The notes: generated by a model from the sequence alone, not told the origin. Shown: positions 25,680 through 35,500, numbered from the stretch's first letter. The stretch is 64,000 nt of DNA from Marivita lacus (GCF_014637725.1 NZ_BMFC01000002.1:124907-188906), one strand, 5' to 3'. Numbers and translations are program-made.

Positions 25680-26239
25680 GGGGGATTGAGATGGATTTGG
25701 AACGGAAATTCTGCCGGTTCGATGCGGATGTGACGGTTACGGACGGCTGCGTGATCGAAGGCTATGCATCGCGGTTCGGGGATTGCGATCAAGGCAATGA
25801 TGTCGTGGCATCGGGGGCTTATGCGGCGTCGTTGACGCGGTTGGCCGAAGCTGGCCGGGCGGTCAAGATGCTGTGGCAGCATGATCCGGCGCAGCCCATC
25901 GGAATCTGGGACGAGGTGCGCGAGGACGCCATTGGGCTTTACGTGAAAGGTCGGTTGCTGGAGACCGTGGCACGGGGCCGGGAGGCGGCGGCGCTGGTGG
26001 CCGCGGGTGCGATTGACGGGCTGTCGATCGGCTATCGCACCAAGGCCGCCACGAAGGACAAGCAGGGCCGCAGGGTCCTGATGGAACTGGAGCTGTGGGA
26101 GGTGTCGCTGGTGACGTTCCCGATGCTGCCCAGTGCGCGGGTTGCGGCCAAGGGGGAGACCCCGGTTGAGGCTGACCTGCGGGAGATGGCACGCCTGATC
26201 GAAGAGGCGCGCCGGACATTGGTGGACGGCTGGGGCTAG
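25676..26239 (+). CDS. GTA gene 4: prohead maturation protease
   Basis: A 187-residue HK97-family (U35) serine protease that trims the capsid N-terminal delta domain during head assembly. It has the VIEGYASRFGDCDQGNDVV opening strand, the catalytic His in MLWQHDPAQPIG and the catalytic Ser in IDGLSIGYR, in family order. The start overlaps g3.5 by ATGA; ATG 25691, with a G-rich site ahead, is an alternative that would lose five residues. It is immediately followed by its substrate, g5. Confidence 0.92.
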   Translation: MRGIEMDLERKFCRFDADVTVTDGCVIEGYASRFGDCDQGNDVVASGAYAASLTRLAEAGRAVKMLWQHDPAQPIGIWDEVREDAIGLYVKGRLLETVARGREAAALVAAGAIDGLSIGYRTKAATKDKQGRRVLMELELWEVSLVTFPMLPSARVAAKGETPVEADLREMARLIEEARRTLVDGWG

Positions 26240-26268
26240 GGCCACCCTTCAGAGATGGGAAAATCGGG

Positions 26269-27450
26269 ATGAGTGAGACCGGGACAACGTCGCGGAGCGG
26301 GGAAGATGTGTCTCCGTTCACCCAGGTGGGTGCGGCCCTTGCGGGGCTGGTCGGCGACATGCGCCGACAGCGCGACGATTTCGACAGAAAGCTACAGGAA
26401 CAGGAAGAGCGAATGACCAGGATTGATCGAAAGACCGCCCTTGTGGGGCGTCCGGCGCTGGCCGGTGGTGTGAAGACCGAGGACGTCCATTACCAGGCGT
26501 TCGACGCCTATCTGCGTACTGGCGATGACGATGCGCTGCGCGGGCTGGAAATGGATGTGAAATCCATGTCCACAATGGTGAACGGCGATGGCGGGTTCCT
26601 GATCGACCCGGTGACATCGGAGACCATTCAGGGCGTGCTGAAAAGCAGCGCGTCGCTGCGCGCGGTGGCGTCGGTCGTGAATGTCGAGGCGTCGAGCTAT
26701 GACGTGCTGATCGACCAGGGCAATGCGGGGGCGGGTTGGGCCGACGAGGCTGCGTCGCGGTCCGAGACCGGGACACCGACCATCGACCGCATCTCGATCA
26801 AGCTGCACGAGCTGAGCGCGATGCCCAAGGCGAGCCAGCGGTTGCTGGACGACACGGCGTTCGACATCGAGACTTGGCTGGCGGGCAAGATCGCTGACAC
26901 GTTTGCACGGGCCGAGGCAGGCGCGTTCATCAACGGTGACGGCAATGACAAGCCCAAAGGGTTTCTGACCCATCCGGCGGTGGACAACGACGTCTGGGAG
27001 TGGACCAATATCGGCTATGTGCCGACAGGTATTGACGGGTCCATCGGCAATGGCGACGCGCTGATCGAGCTGGTCTATGCGCTGGGGGCGGAATACCGCG
27101 CCAATGCGGTGTTCGTGATGAACTCGAAGACTGCCGGGACGCTGCGCAAGCTGAAGGATGCGGACGGGCGTCACCTGTGGTCGGACGGTTTCACCAGCGG
27201 AGAGCCTGCGCGTCTGCTGGGCTATCCGGTGCTGGTGGCCGAGGACATGCCGGACATCGCGTCGGGGGCAAATGCGATTGCCTTTGGTGATTTCCGCGCG
27301 GGCTACACGATTGCCGAACGCCCTGACCTGCGCGTGCTGCGCGATCCGTTCAGCGCCAAGCCGCATGTGCTGTTCTACGCGACCAAGCGAGTGGGCGGGA
27401 ACGTGAGCGATTTCGCCGCGATCAAGTTGCTGCGCTTCGCCACCGCCTGA
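26269..27450 (+). CDS. GTA gene 5: HK97-fold major capsid protein
   Basis: A 393-residue capsid precursor. Residues about 25-60 form a charged coiled coil (DMRRQRDDFDRKLQEQEERM), the delta/scaffold domain to be cut by the g4 protease. The body has HK97 landmarks: GGFLIDPVTSETIQGVLKSSASLRAVASV (N-arm and first domain), the central helix with ASQRLLDDTAFDIETWLAGKIADTFARAEAGAFINGDG, and C-terminal FGDFRAGYTIAERPDLRVLRDPFS. It makes the empty-phage-like shell that carries random host DNA. Confidence 0.95.
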   Translation: MSETGTTSRSGEDVSPFTQVGAALAGLVGDMRRQRDDFDRKLQEQEERMTRIDRKTALVGRPALAGGVKTEDVHYQAFDAYLRTGDDDALRGLEMDVKSMSTMVNGDGGFLIDPVTSETIQGVLKSSASLRAVASVVNVEASSYDVLIDQGNAGAGWADEAASRSETGTPTIDRISIKLHELSAMPKASQRLLDDTAFDIETWLAGKIADTFARAEAGAFINGDGNDKPKGFLTHPAVDNDVWEWTNIGYVPTGIDGSIGNGDALIELVYALGAEYRANAVFVMNSKTAGTLRKLKDADGRHLWSDGFTSGEPARLLGYPVLVAEDMPDIASGANAIAFGDFRAGYTIAERPDLRVLRDPFSAKPHVLFYATKRVGGNVSDFAAIKLLRFATA

Positions 27451-27617
27451 GCGGTGATGGCGGACATGGGGAAGGCGGTGCGGGCCGTCTTCCTCATGGG
27501 GCGCGCGCCGGTGTGCCGGCGTTGTCTAGCCGCTCCCTCCGTCCGAGCAGCGGCGGCGGCGCGCGTCCGACAACTTACCGGCCTCTGAATGAGGGACAGG
27601 TTTGCGGGGAACACGAG
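27451..27617 (+). other. Gap after capsid gene with a GC hairpin
   Basis: 167 bp between g5 and g6. It holds CGCCGG-TGTG-CCGGCG (27506-27521), a 6-bp stem followed by TTGTCT, which could be a partial terminator or processing site lowering expression of downstream genes relative to capsid. No gene is visible. Confidence 0.35.
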
Positions 27618-28211
27618 ATGTACTTGATTGAAGAGAGCCAGATTGATGACGCGGCCCTGCCGGTGGCGCGGTTGCGCGACCATCTGAGGCTAGGCAGCGG
27701 GTTTGTCGAGGACGGGCTTCAGGATGGCTTGCTGGGCGGGTTTTTGCGGGCGGCGATGGCTGCGGTCGAGGCGCGGACGGGCAAGGCGCTTCTGGTGCGC
27801 GATTTCCTGTGCAGTCTGCATCGTTGGCGGGACGTGACCGGCCAGGGGCTTCCGATTGCGCCGGTGCGGGCGGTGACGCAGGTCACACTGGTCGATGCGT
27901 TCGGGGCGGGCGCTGTGGTGGACGCGGCGCGCTATGCGTTGGTGGCGGATGGTGACGCGCCCAAGCTGGTGCCGATGGGGGCCTGTCTGCCGTCCATCCC
28001 CGAGCATGGGAGCGTTGAGGTTCGGTTTCGTGCGGGTATGGCGGAGGCGTTTGGCGATCTGCCCGCCGATCTGGCGCAGGCGGTGATGCTGCTGGCGGCG
28101 CATTACTACGAATATCGCGACGAGACCGCGCTGGGGCAGGGCTGCATGCCGTTTGGCGTCACCAGCCTCATCGCGCGCTATCGCCCTGTACGGCTGGGGT
28201 TCGGGACATGA
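27618..28211 (+). CDS. GTA gene 6: head-tail connector (adaptor) protein
   Basis: A 197-residue HK97 gp6-like protein that forms the ring below the portal. The N-terminal helical part (LPVARLRDHLRLGSGFVEDGLQDGLLGGFLRAAMAAVEARTGKAL) is the conserved connector motif, in which a helix reads AAVEARTGK. The C-terminal half is an alpha-helical DLAQAVMLLAAHYYEYRD. ATG 27618 opens the conserved region; upstream in-frame codons look non-coding. It overlaps g7 by 4 bp (ATGA). Confidence 0.87.
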   Translation: MYLIEESQIDDAALPVARLRDHLRLGSGFVEDGLQDGLLGGFLRAAMAAVEARTGKALLVRDFLCSLHRWRDVTGQGLPIAPVRAVTQVTLVDAFGAGAVVDAARYALVADGDAPKLVPMGACLPSIPEHGSVEVRFRAGMAEAFGDLPADLAQAVMLLAAHYYEYRDETALGQGCMPFGVTSLIARYRPVRLGFGT

Positions 28212-28546
28212 GCGGGCCGCGGCTCACATCGAAGCTGGTTCTGGAGCGGCTGGAGTCGGTGCCCGATGGCGCGGGTGGGATGCATGAAAGCTGGGTCGCG
28301 CTGGGCGTGTTGTGGGGTGAGGTGAAACCTCGGTCCGGACGCGAGGGCGTTGGCGAGGCCGGGCAGGTTTCGGTGACCGGGTTTCGGGTCTTGGTGCGGG
28401 GTGTGCCGCAGGGGCAGTCTGCGCGGCCTTTGCCGGAGCAGCGGTTTCGGGACGGTGCGCGGGTGTTTCGGATCAATTCGGTGACCGAGGCCGATCCGGG
28501 TGGTCGGTTTCTGACCTGCCTCTGTGACGAGGAGGTGGCGACATGA
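28208..28546 (+). CDS. GTA gene 7: head-tail adaptor (stopper) protein
   Basis: A 112-residue SPP1 gp16/HK97-type head-closure protein. It carries the beta-barrel pattern of the family: LTSKLVLERLESVPDGAGGMHESWVALGVLWGEV, then VSVTGFRVLVRG and FRDGARVFRINSVTEAD. It would plug the portal after packaging and dock the tail. Start and stop both overlap neighbouring genes by 4 bp, so translation is coupled across g6-g7-g8. Confidence 0.85.
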   Translation: MSGPRLTSKLVLERLESVPDGAGGMHESWVALGVLWGEVKPRSGREGVGEAGQVSVTGFRVLVRGVPQGQSARPLPEQRFRDGARVFRINSVTEADPGGRFLTCLCDEEVAT

Positions 28547-28953
28547 GCTATGCGGTGGCGGCGGCGTTGCAGGGGGCTGTGTACCAGCGTTTGCAGGGCG
28601 ATGCGGCGTTGACTGCGCTGGTGGGAAGCCGGGTTTATGACGCGGTGCCCAAGGGGCGGTTGCCGGAGCTCTACGTGGCGCTGGGCCCGGAGCGGGCGGT
28701 GGATGCCAGCGACAAGACCGGGCGCGGCGCGTGGCACGAATTCGCGGTGTCGGTGATCTCGGACGATGCGGGGTTTCAGACAGCCAAGGAGGTGTCGGCG
28801 GCGGTGTGTGACGCGCTGATCGACGCCGGGTTGGTGTTGGACCGGGGCCGCTTGGTGGCGCTCAACTTCAAGCGGGCGGTGGCGCAGCGGGAAAAGGCAG
28901 GGCGGCGGAGGGTTGACCTGACCTTTCGCGCGCGGGTCGAGGATGACGCCTGA
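28543..28953 (+). CDS. GTA gene 8: tail terminator (DUF3168 family)
   Basis: A 136-residue DUF3168 protein that caps the tail tube and joins it to the head. The family pattern is evident: LQGAVYQRLQGDAALTALVGSRVYDAVPKG at the N-terminus, YVALGPERAVDASDKTG, and a C-terminal RRVDLTFRARVEDDA strand. It follows g7 with a 4-bp overlap and precedes the tail tube gene by 46 bp. Confidence 0.87.
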   Translation: MSYAVAAALQGAVYQRLQGDAALTALVGSRVYDAVPKGRLPELYVALGPERAVDASDKTGRGAWHEFAVSVISDDAGFQTAKEVSAAVCDALIDAGLVLDRGRLVALNFKRAVAQREKAGRRRVDLTFRARVEDDA

Positions 28954-28999
28954 GGGCGTTTCGGATTTCCAGGAAATTTCCAGACAGGGAGTGTGGGCG

Positions 29000-29416
29000 A
29001 TGGGTGCTCAGAACGGGAAAGACCTTTTGATCAAGGTCGATTTGGATGGCAGCGGCACGTTCGAAACGCTGGCGGGGCTGCGGGCGACGCGGATCAGTTT
29101 CAACGCCGAAGCGGTGGATGTGACCTCGCTTGAGAGCGACGGCGGGTGGCGCGAGTTGCTGGCGGGTGCGGGTGTGCGCAGTGTCGCGATATCCGGTGCC
29201 GGGGTTTTCAAGGATGCCAGCACGGATGAGCGGGCGCGGCAGATCTTTTTCGACAGCCAGACGCCAGCGTTCCAGGTGATCATCCCGGATTTCGGCGTGG
29301 TGCAGGCGCCGTTCCAGGTGACGGGGCTGGACTATGCCGGGTCGCATAATGGCGAGGCGACTTATGAGTTGTCGCTGGCCTCGGCGGGTGTTGTGGCCTT
29401 CACGGCGGCGGTCTGA
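29000..29416 (+). CDS. GTA gene 9: major tail tube protein
   Basis: A 138-residue tail tube subunit of the TP901-1 major-tail type. It starts GAQNGKDLLIKVD and shows the alternating strands of the tube fold, including ATRISFNAEAVDVTSLESDGGWRELLAGAGVRSVAISGAG (in which the loop VTSLESDGGWRE is characteristic) and a C-terminal ATYELSLASAGVV. Hexameric rings of this protein stack into the tail. ATG 29000 is preferred over the earlier in-frame start, with a GGGAG site upstream. Confidence 0.9.
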   Translation: MGAQNGKDLLIKVDLDGSGTFETLAGLRATRISFNAEAVDVTSLESDGGWRELLAGAGVRSVAISGAGVFKDASTDERARQIFFDSQTPAFQVIIPDFGVVQAPFQVTGLDYAGSHNGEATYELSLASAGVVAFTAAV

Positions 29417-29418
29417 GC

Positions 29419-29739
29419 ATGGCGAACCCCTGGCGCGGAGAGGTGACGCTGGTGATCGACGGGGAGCCGCATGTGCTGCGGTTGACGCTGGGGGCATTGG
29501 CGGAACTGGAGGCGGGTCTCAAGGCAGACACGTTGGTTGATCTGGTGGCGCGGTTCGAAGGCGGCGGGTGTTCGAGCCGCGATGTGCTGGCGTTGATCGT
29601 GGCCGGATTGCGCGGCGGGGGCTGGCGCGGGACGTCGGCGGATTTGCTGGCGGCGGAGATCGACGGCGGGCCATTGGCGGCGGCGCGGGTGGCGGCGGAA
29701 TTGCTCGCGCGGGCGTTCGTGCCGGTGGGCGAGGGATGA
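29419..29739 (+). CDS. GTA gene 10: tail assembly chaperone-like protein
   Basis: A 106-residue protein matching the GTA gp10 family (ANPWRGEVTLVIDGEPHVLRLTLGALAELEAGL start). In phages this slot between tail tube and tape measure holds chaperones that coat the tape measure protein before tube growth. The C-terminal part is helical and Ala-rich. It begins 2 bp after g9 and overlaps the next small gene by 4 bp. Confidence 0.8.
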   Translation: MANPWRGEVTLVIDGEPHVLRLTLGALAELEAGLKADTLVDLVARFEGGGCSSRDVLALIVAGLRGGGWRGTSADLLAAEIDGGPLAAARVAAELLARAFVPVGEG

Positions 29740-29930
29740 GCCGGTTCGACTGGCCCGGGCTGTTGCGTGCCGGAGTGCGCGGGCTGGGGCTGCGCCCGGC
29801 GGAGTTCTGGGCGCTGACCCCGGCGGAGTTGCATCTGCTGCTGGGGGGCGGGTCAGCCCCTTTGGGGCGGAGCGGATTGGACGCGCTGATGGCGGCCTAT
29901 CCGGACAAGCGGGGGGATCAGGATGATTGA
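29736..29930 (+). CDS. GTA gene 10.1: small tail assembly protein
   Basis: A 64-residue protein: MSRFDWPGLLRAGVRGLG, RPAEFWALTPAELHLLLG, then a basic-acidic tail ending DKRGDQDD. The WALTPAEL pattern matches small phage tail assembly chaperones (rcc01693 type), probably the second chaperone of the tape measure. In tailed phages the corresponding pair is often made by a frameshift; here it is a separate coupled gene overlapping both neighbours (4 bp and 8 bp). Confidence 0.78.
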   Translation: MSRFDWPGLLRAGVRGLGLRPAEFWALTPAELHLLLGGGSAPLGRSGLDALMAAYPDKRGDQDD

Positions 29931-30573
29931 GTTGGACAGCATGGATGGGTTCGAGGCGCAGGTGAGCGCCTTGGAAGAGGCATTGGCCGGGGCGTCGAGC
30001 ATGGCGGGCGGGTTTCAGGCCGAGATGGCGAAGGTGCGGGAGTCTCTGGCGGAGACTGGCAAGGGCGCGTCCAAGCTGGAAGGTGCGCTGAACAGCGGTT
30101 TGAGCCGGGCGATTGATGGGATTGTCTTTGATGGAATGAAGCTGTCGGACGCGCTGGGCACCATTGCGCAGTCGATGATCGGCGCGACATACCGTGCTGC
30201 CGTTAACCCGGTGAAAGAGCATCTGAGCGGGTTGGTGATGCAGGGGATCAGCAACCTGCTGCCCTTTGCCAATGGAGCGAGCTTTGCGCAAGGCCGCGTG
30301 ATGCCCTTTGCCGATGGCGGCGTGATCAGCGGGCCGACGACGTTTCCGATGCGGGGCGGTGTCGGATTGATGGGCGAGGCCGGGCCGGAGGCGATCATGC
30401 CGTTGGCGCGGGGGGCCGATGGCAAGCTGGGAGTGCGGGCTGGCGGCGGAGGGCGTGCGGTCAATGTGGTCATGAACATCTCGACCCCGGATGTACAGGG
30501 GTTCCGGCGGTCGCAAAGCCAGATCGCGGCGCAGATGGGCCGGGTGCTGGGTGCAGGTCAGCGGAACCTGTGA
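29923..30573 (+). CDS. GTA gene 11: tape measure protein (short)
   Basis: A 216-residue tape measure protein. An amphipathic N-terminal helix (FEAQVSALEEALAGASSMAGGF) leads into helices and a Gly-rich segment ending FADGGVISGPTTFPMRGGVGLMGEAGPEAIMPL, a classic tape-measure signature. It is far shorter than tape measures of long-tailed phages, matching the short tail of the R. capsulatus GTA, so it is not truncated. The C-terminus RRSQSQIAAQMGRVL is helical. Confidence 0.9.
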   Translation: MIELDSMDGFEAQVSALEEALAGASSMAGGFQAEMAKVRESLAETGKGASKLEGALNSGLSRAIDGIVFDGMKLSDALGTIAQSMIGATYRAAVNPVKEHLSGLVMQGISNLLPFANGASFAQGRVMPFADGGVISGPTTFPMRGGVGLMGEAGPEAIMPLARGADGKLGVRAGGGGRAVNVVMNISTPDVQGFRRSQSQIAAQMGRVLGAGQRNL

Positions 30574-30585
30574 GGAGGGACGAGC

Positions 30586-31218
30586 ATGCGGTTTCATGAG
30601 GTGCGGTTTCCAACAGCGCTGAGTTTCGGCTCCATCGGCGGGCCAGAGCGGCGAACGGATGTGGTCACGCTGGCGAGCGGGTTCGAGGAGCGCAACACGC
30701 CCTGGGCGCACTCGCGCAGGCGGTATGATGCCGGGATCGGGCTGCGGTCGATGGACGATATCGACACGTTGATCGCGTTTTTCGAGGCGCGGCGTGGGCA
30801 GATGTACGGCTTTCGCTGGAAGGATTGGGCGGATTTCAAATCGTGCAAGCCCTCGGCGCAGGTGTCGGCCGCGGATCAGGTCATCGGGTCAGGGGACGGC
30901 GTTGCGACCGCATTTGCGTTGCGCAAGGCGTATGCGTCGGGGGATGCGGTTTATCTGCGCCCGGTGGCCAAGCCGGCTGCGGGGAGCGTTGTCGTTGCCT
31001 TGGACGGCGTGGCGCAGGTCGAGGGGGTGGATTTTACCGTCGATGCGGCGACCGGAGTTGTGTCGTTTCTTGCGGCGCCGGCTTTGGGTGTTCCGGTGAC
31101 GGCGGGCTTCGAGTTTGACGTGCCGGTGCGGTTCGACACGGATCGCATCCAGACCTCTGCCGCGACGTTTCAGGCAGGCGAGGTGCCGGATGTGCCGGTT
31201 GTGGAGTTGCGCGTATGA
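30586..31218 (+). CDS. GTA gene 12: distal tail protein (DUF2460)
   Basis: A 210-residue DUF2460 protein, the distal tail ring that starts the baseplate. The family motif FHEVRFPTALSFGSIGGPERRTDVVTLASGFEERNTPWAHSRRRYDAG is present in order (HEVRFP, GGPERRT, SGFEERN, WAHSRRRYDAG), followed by FYGFRWKDW-like YGFRWKDWADFKS. It overlaps g13 by 4 bp. A GGAGG site lies ahead of ATG 30586. Confidence 0.9.
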   Translation: MRFHEVRFPTALSFGSIGGPERRTDVVTLASGFEERNTPWAHSRRRYDAGIGLRSMDDIDTLIAFFEARRGQMYGFRWKDWADFKSCKPSAQVSAADQVIGSGDGVATAFALRKAYASGDAVYLRPVAKPAAGSVVVALDGVAQVEGVDFTVDAATGVVSFLAAPALGVPVTAGFEFDVPVRFDTDRIQTSAATFQAGEVPDVPVVELRV

Positions 31219-32102
31219 GTGGCGCGGACGCGCTGGCGGCGCATCTGGCCATTGGTGTCACGACTGTCGCGCGGGCCTGGGAGGTCCGGCGCAAGGACGG
31301 GCGGCGGTTCGGGTTTACGGATCATGACCGCGACCTGAGTTTCGGCGGTGTGGTGTACCGGGCCGATACGGGTATGAGTGCCGCGGCGGTGCAGCAGGGC
31401 ACGGGACTGTCGGTGGACAATTCCGAAGCCATCGGGGCGCTGTCGGATGCCAGCGTGTCCGAGGCCGATATCGCCGCAGGGCGCTTTGATGGGGCCGAGG
31501 TGACGGCATGGCTGGTCAACTGGGCCGATGTGGCGGCGCGCAAGGTGCTGTTTCGTGGATCGCTTGGTGAGATCACCCGCAGCGGCGGCGCGTTTACGGC
31601 AGAGTTGCGCGGGCTGACGGAATGGCTCAACCGGCCTGTCGGGCGGGTGTACCAGGCGCCCTGTCTGGCAGTTCTGGGCGATGCGACCTGCGGGGTGAAC
31701 ACTGACGCGGTGACGATGTCGGCTGAGGCGACGGTGACCGGCGTCAGCGATCAGGGTGCGCTGGTATTGGCCGGAGCGTCGGGGTTCGAAGCTGCGTGGT
31801 TCCAGCGGGGGCGTTTGACGGTCCTCGATGGCTCTGCCGAAGGCTTGTGGGCTGCGGTCAAGCGCGATGTTCTGTTCGAGGATGGTGCGCGGCAGATCGA
31901 GCTTTGGGAGCCATTGCGGGCTGTGGTGGCCGTGGGCGACCGGGTCAGGTTGATCGTTGGCTGTGACAAGCGGTTCGAGACCTGTCGCGCCAAGTTCGAC
32001 AATGTGGTGAATTTCCAAGGGTTTCCGGACATTCCGCAGGAGGAGTGGGTCTTGATCCCGCCAAGCTCTGCACGGTCGCGCGGCGGCGGGAGCCTGCGAT
32101 GA
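31215..32102 (+). CDS. GTA gene 13: baseplate hub protein (DUF2163), Fe-S site
   Basis: A 295-residue baseplate hub. It has the DUF2163 opening (TVARAWEVRRKDGRRFGFTDHDRDLSF) and GRVYQAPCLAVLGDATCGVN followed later by VGCDKRFETCRAKFDN. Those four Cys, near residues 151, 159, 256 and 262, match the cysteines that hold a [4Fe-4S] cluster in the R. capsulatus GTA structure as I recall it. It would form the needle base between the distal ring and g15. It overlaps g14 by 4 bp. Confidence 0.9.
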   Translation: MSGADALAAHLAIGVTTVARAWEVRRKDGRRFGFTDHDRDLSFGGVVYRADTGMSAAAVQQGTGLSVDNSEAIGALSDASVSEADIAAGRFDGAEVTAWLVNWADVAARKVLFRGSLGEITRSGGAFTAELRGLTEWLNRPVGRVYQAPCLAVLGDATCGVNTDAVTMSAEATVTGVSDQGALVLAGASGFEAAWFQRGRLTVLDGSAEGLWAAVKRDVLFEDGARQIELWEPLRAVVAVGDRVRLIVGCDKRFETCRAKFDNVVNFQGFPDIPQEEWVLIPPSSARSRGGGSLR

Positions 32103-32542
32103 CGCGCGGCGAGGTTGTGACCGAGGCGCGGCGCTGGATCGGGACGCCCTATGTGCATCAGGCCAGTCTGATCGGTGCGGGTGCGGATTGTCTCGGGCTG
32201 TTGCGCGGGGTCTGGCGGACGCTTTACGGGGCCGAGCCGGGCGATGTGCCGGCCTATACGCCCGACTGGTCCGAACCGCAGGGGGACGAGGTGCTGTGGC
32301 GCGCGCTTGCGGCGCGGATGCCGGGCCGGGCGTTGGACGATGAGGCGGCGGGTGATTTGATCCTGTTCCGGATGCGCGACCGTGGCGTTGCAAAACATCT
32401 GGGCATTCAGACCCGGATCGGCGCGGGCGCGCGGTTCGTGCATGCCTATTCCGGGCACGGGGTTCTGGAAACCGCGCTCAGCGCGCCCTGGCAGCGGCGC
32501 ATCGTGGCGCGGTTCGGGTTTCCCGACATTCAGGAAGGATAG
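32099..32542 (+). CDS. GTA gene 14: NlpC/P60-family peptidase
   Basis: A 147-residue cell-wall endopeptidase probably carried on the baseplate to open the recipient's murein. The catalytic Cys is in GADCLGLLR near residue 31; the likely His is in AKHLGIQT near residue 101. The Arg-Trp IGTPYVHQASLIGAG start is typical. ATG 32099 overlaps the g13 stop (ATGA). Its short length fits a single catalytic domain without a wall-binding part. Confidence 0.9.
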   Translation: MTRGEVVTEARRWIGTPYVHQASLIGAGADCLGLLRGVWRTLYGAEPGDVPAYTPDWSEPQGDEVLWRALAARMPGRALDDEAAGDLILFRMRDRGVAKHLGIQTRIGAGARFVHAYSGHGVLETALSAPWQRRIVARFGFPDIQEG

Positions 32543-32546
32543 ACGG

Positions 32547-35500
32547 ATGGCGACACTGGTTCTTTCGGCGGCAGGTGCTGCGCTGGGCAGCAGCCTTGGC
32601 GGATCGGTGCTGGGCCTGTCCATGTCGGCGGTGGGTCGGTTCGCGGGGGCGACGCTTGGCCGGGCCATCGACCAGCGGGTTCTGGGCGGCGGAGCGCGCA
32701 GCATCGAGACCGGGCGGTTGGACCGTTTGCGGCTGAGCACGGCGGGGGAAGGCCAGCCAATCCCGCAGATTTACGGGCGGATGCGGGTCGGCGGGCACAT
32801 CATCTGGGCGACGCAGTTCAAGGAACACGTGTCGAAATCCGGCGGTGGAAAGGGCTTGTCCGCACAGCCGACGATCCGGGAATACAGCTATTCGGTGAGC
32901 CTTGCCGTGGCGCTGTGCGAAGGCGAGATCACCAGCGTGAACCGCATCTGGGCCGACGGGGACGAAGTGTCGGTCTTTGATCTGAACATGGTTGTCTATC
33001 CGGGTTCGCGGGACCAGATGCCCGATCCGAAGATGGAAGCGGTCGAGGGCGTGGGTGCGGTGCCGGCCTATCGCGGCACGGCTTACGTGGTGTTCGAGGA
33101 CCTGGACCTGGAGCGCTTTGGCAACCGGGTGCCGCAGTTTTCCTTTGAGGTGACGCGCCCCGTGCAGGACGATCCCGAGGATGTGCCCTTCAACATCCGC
33201 GCTGTGGCGATGATTCCGGGGACGGGGGAGTATTCGTTGGCCACCGAGCCTGTTGTGCTCGATGGAGGTGCTGGCAAATCGACCACCATAAATGTCAACA
33301 GTCCGTCTGACCGACCGGATTTCGTCACATCCCTCAGGCATTTGCAGGACGAGGTGCCCGATTGCGGGGCGGTGTCGCTGGTTGTGAGCTGGTTCGGCAG
33401 TGACCTGCGCTGTGGGGATTGCGTGATCGAACCGAAGGTCGAGCAGAATGAGGTGGACAGCACCGGGATGCCTTGGGTGGTCAGCGGGCTGGTGCGCGCC
33501 GATGCCGGTTTGGTGCCTGTCGAGGAGGGGCGCCCGGTTTATGGCGGGACGCCCTGTGATGCATCGGTGATCCAGTCGATCCGCGACATGACGGTCAAGG
33601 GGCTGGAGGTTCTGTATTACCCGTTCATCCTGATGGAGCAGATGCCCGGCAACGGATTGCCCGATCCGTGGACCGGAGGGGTGGGTCAACCGAAGCTGCC
33701 ATGGCGGGGGCGAATCACGGCGAGCGTGGCTCCGGGGCAAGCGGGTGATCCGACCGGGACCAGCGTGATCGATGACGAGGTGGCGGCGTTCTTTGGGTCG
33801 GCGTCGGTAGGGGATTTCGTGGTCGAAGACGGCTCTGTCACCTACACTCCCGAGGCGCAGGATTGGGGCTATCGCCGGTTCATCCTGCATCAGGCCCATC
33901 TTTGCGCCGTGGCCGGAGGTGTGACCGCGTTCTGCATAGGGTCTGAAATGCGCAGCCTGACGCAATTGCGGGGCGCGTCGGGATTTCCGGCGGTTGAGGC
34001 CATGCGGGTGCTGGCGGCGGAGTGTCGCGCGATCCTCGGGCCGGGCGTGAAGATCGGCTATGCGGCGGATTGGTCTGAATATTTCGGCTACCACCCTCAG
34101 GATGGCAGCGGGGACGTGTATTTTCACCTCGATCCGCTTTGGGCCGATCGGCATGTCGATTTCATCGGCATCGACAACTACATGCGCCTGTCGGATTGGC
34201 GGGATGGCGAAGACCATGCCGATGCGGGCTGGGGCGCGATCTACAACCTTGATTACCTGCGGGCGAATGTCGCCGGGGGCGAGGGGTATGACTGGTACTA
34301 TCCGTCGCAAGAGGCGCGCGATCTCCAACAGCGCGCGCTGATCACCGATGGGGCGAATGACGAGCCCTGGGTGTACCGCTACAAGGACATCCGCAACTGG
34401 TGGTCGCAGCCGCATCACAACCGGATCGGCGGGGTGCGTCAGGTGGTTCCAACGGAATGGGTGCCGGAAAGCAAGCCGATCTGGTTTACGGAAATCGGCT
34501 GTGCCGCGGTCAACAAGTCCACGAACGAGCCGAACAAGTTTCTTGATCCCAAGAGTTCCGAAAGCACATTACCGTCTTATTCCAACGGGTTGCGGGACGA
34601 ATTGATCCAGCATCAATACCTGCGCGCGATGCTGTCATACTGGGGAGATCCGGCGCATAACCCGGTGTCGGGGCTTTATGGCGAGCCGATGATCGACATG
34701 GGGCGGGTCTTTGTCTGGGCCTGGGATGCGCGGCCCTATCCGTGGTTTCCCAATGTGGACGAGATGTGGTCGGACGGGCCAAACTACCGGCGCGGGCACT
34801 GGATCAACGGGCGGGTGTCGGGGCGCACATTGGCCTCGGTGGTGGCCGAGATCTGTGAGCGATCGGGGCTGCGCGACTATGACGTGAGCGGGCTTTACGG
34901 CTTTGTGCGCGGGTATCTTGCGCCGGATGTGGCGGATGCGCGGCGGGCCTTGCAGCCTTTGATGATGGCTTACGGGTTCGACGCGATCGAACGCGACGGG
35001 GTGGTGGTGTTTCGCAATCGCAGTGGCGCGAGGGCGGTGTCGCTTGGGTTCGACCAGTTCGCGGCGCATGACGATCTGGGGGTCGAGGTTGTGCAGAGCC
35101 GCAGCTCCGAGGCCGAGATGTCGGGGCGCGTGCGGCTGAACTTTGTGGAGGCGGATGGCGACTACCGCAATATTTCCGAGGAATCGGTGCTGCCCGACGA
35201 AGGCACCCATGCTGTGGCGGAAAGCGAGGTCCCGCTTTTGCTGACGCGGCCCGAGGGGCGCCAAGCGGTCGAGCGCTGGCTGAGCGAGGCGCGGGTGTCG
35301 CGGGACGGGGTGCGCTTTGCGTTGCCCTTGTCGCAACAGGCGCTGGGCGCGGGCGATCTGGTTCGGCTGCCCAGTGAGGCAGGTGCGATGACGGTGCGCA
35401 TCGACAGGGTGGAGCAGACCACGCACCTTTTGATCGACGCGGTGCGGGTCGAGCCCGGTGTGTATCTTCCGGCGGATTTCCCGGATGATCCGACACCGTC

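Noticed and set aside
29923-30573. Truncated tape measure, suggesting a degraded prophage
   Set aside because: GTA tape measure proteins are naturally this short, and the conserved Gly-rich end is present; all neighbours are intact.
32478-34418. A 646-codon minus-strand frame opposite g15
   Set aside because: It is antisense to the conserved GTA hub gene; its composition is that of a shadow.
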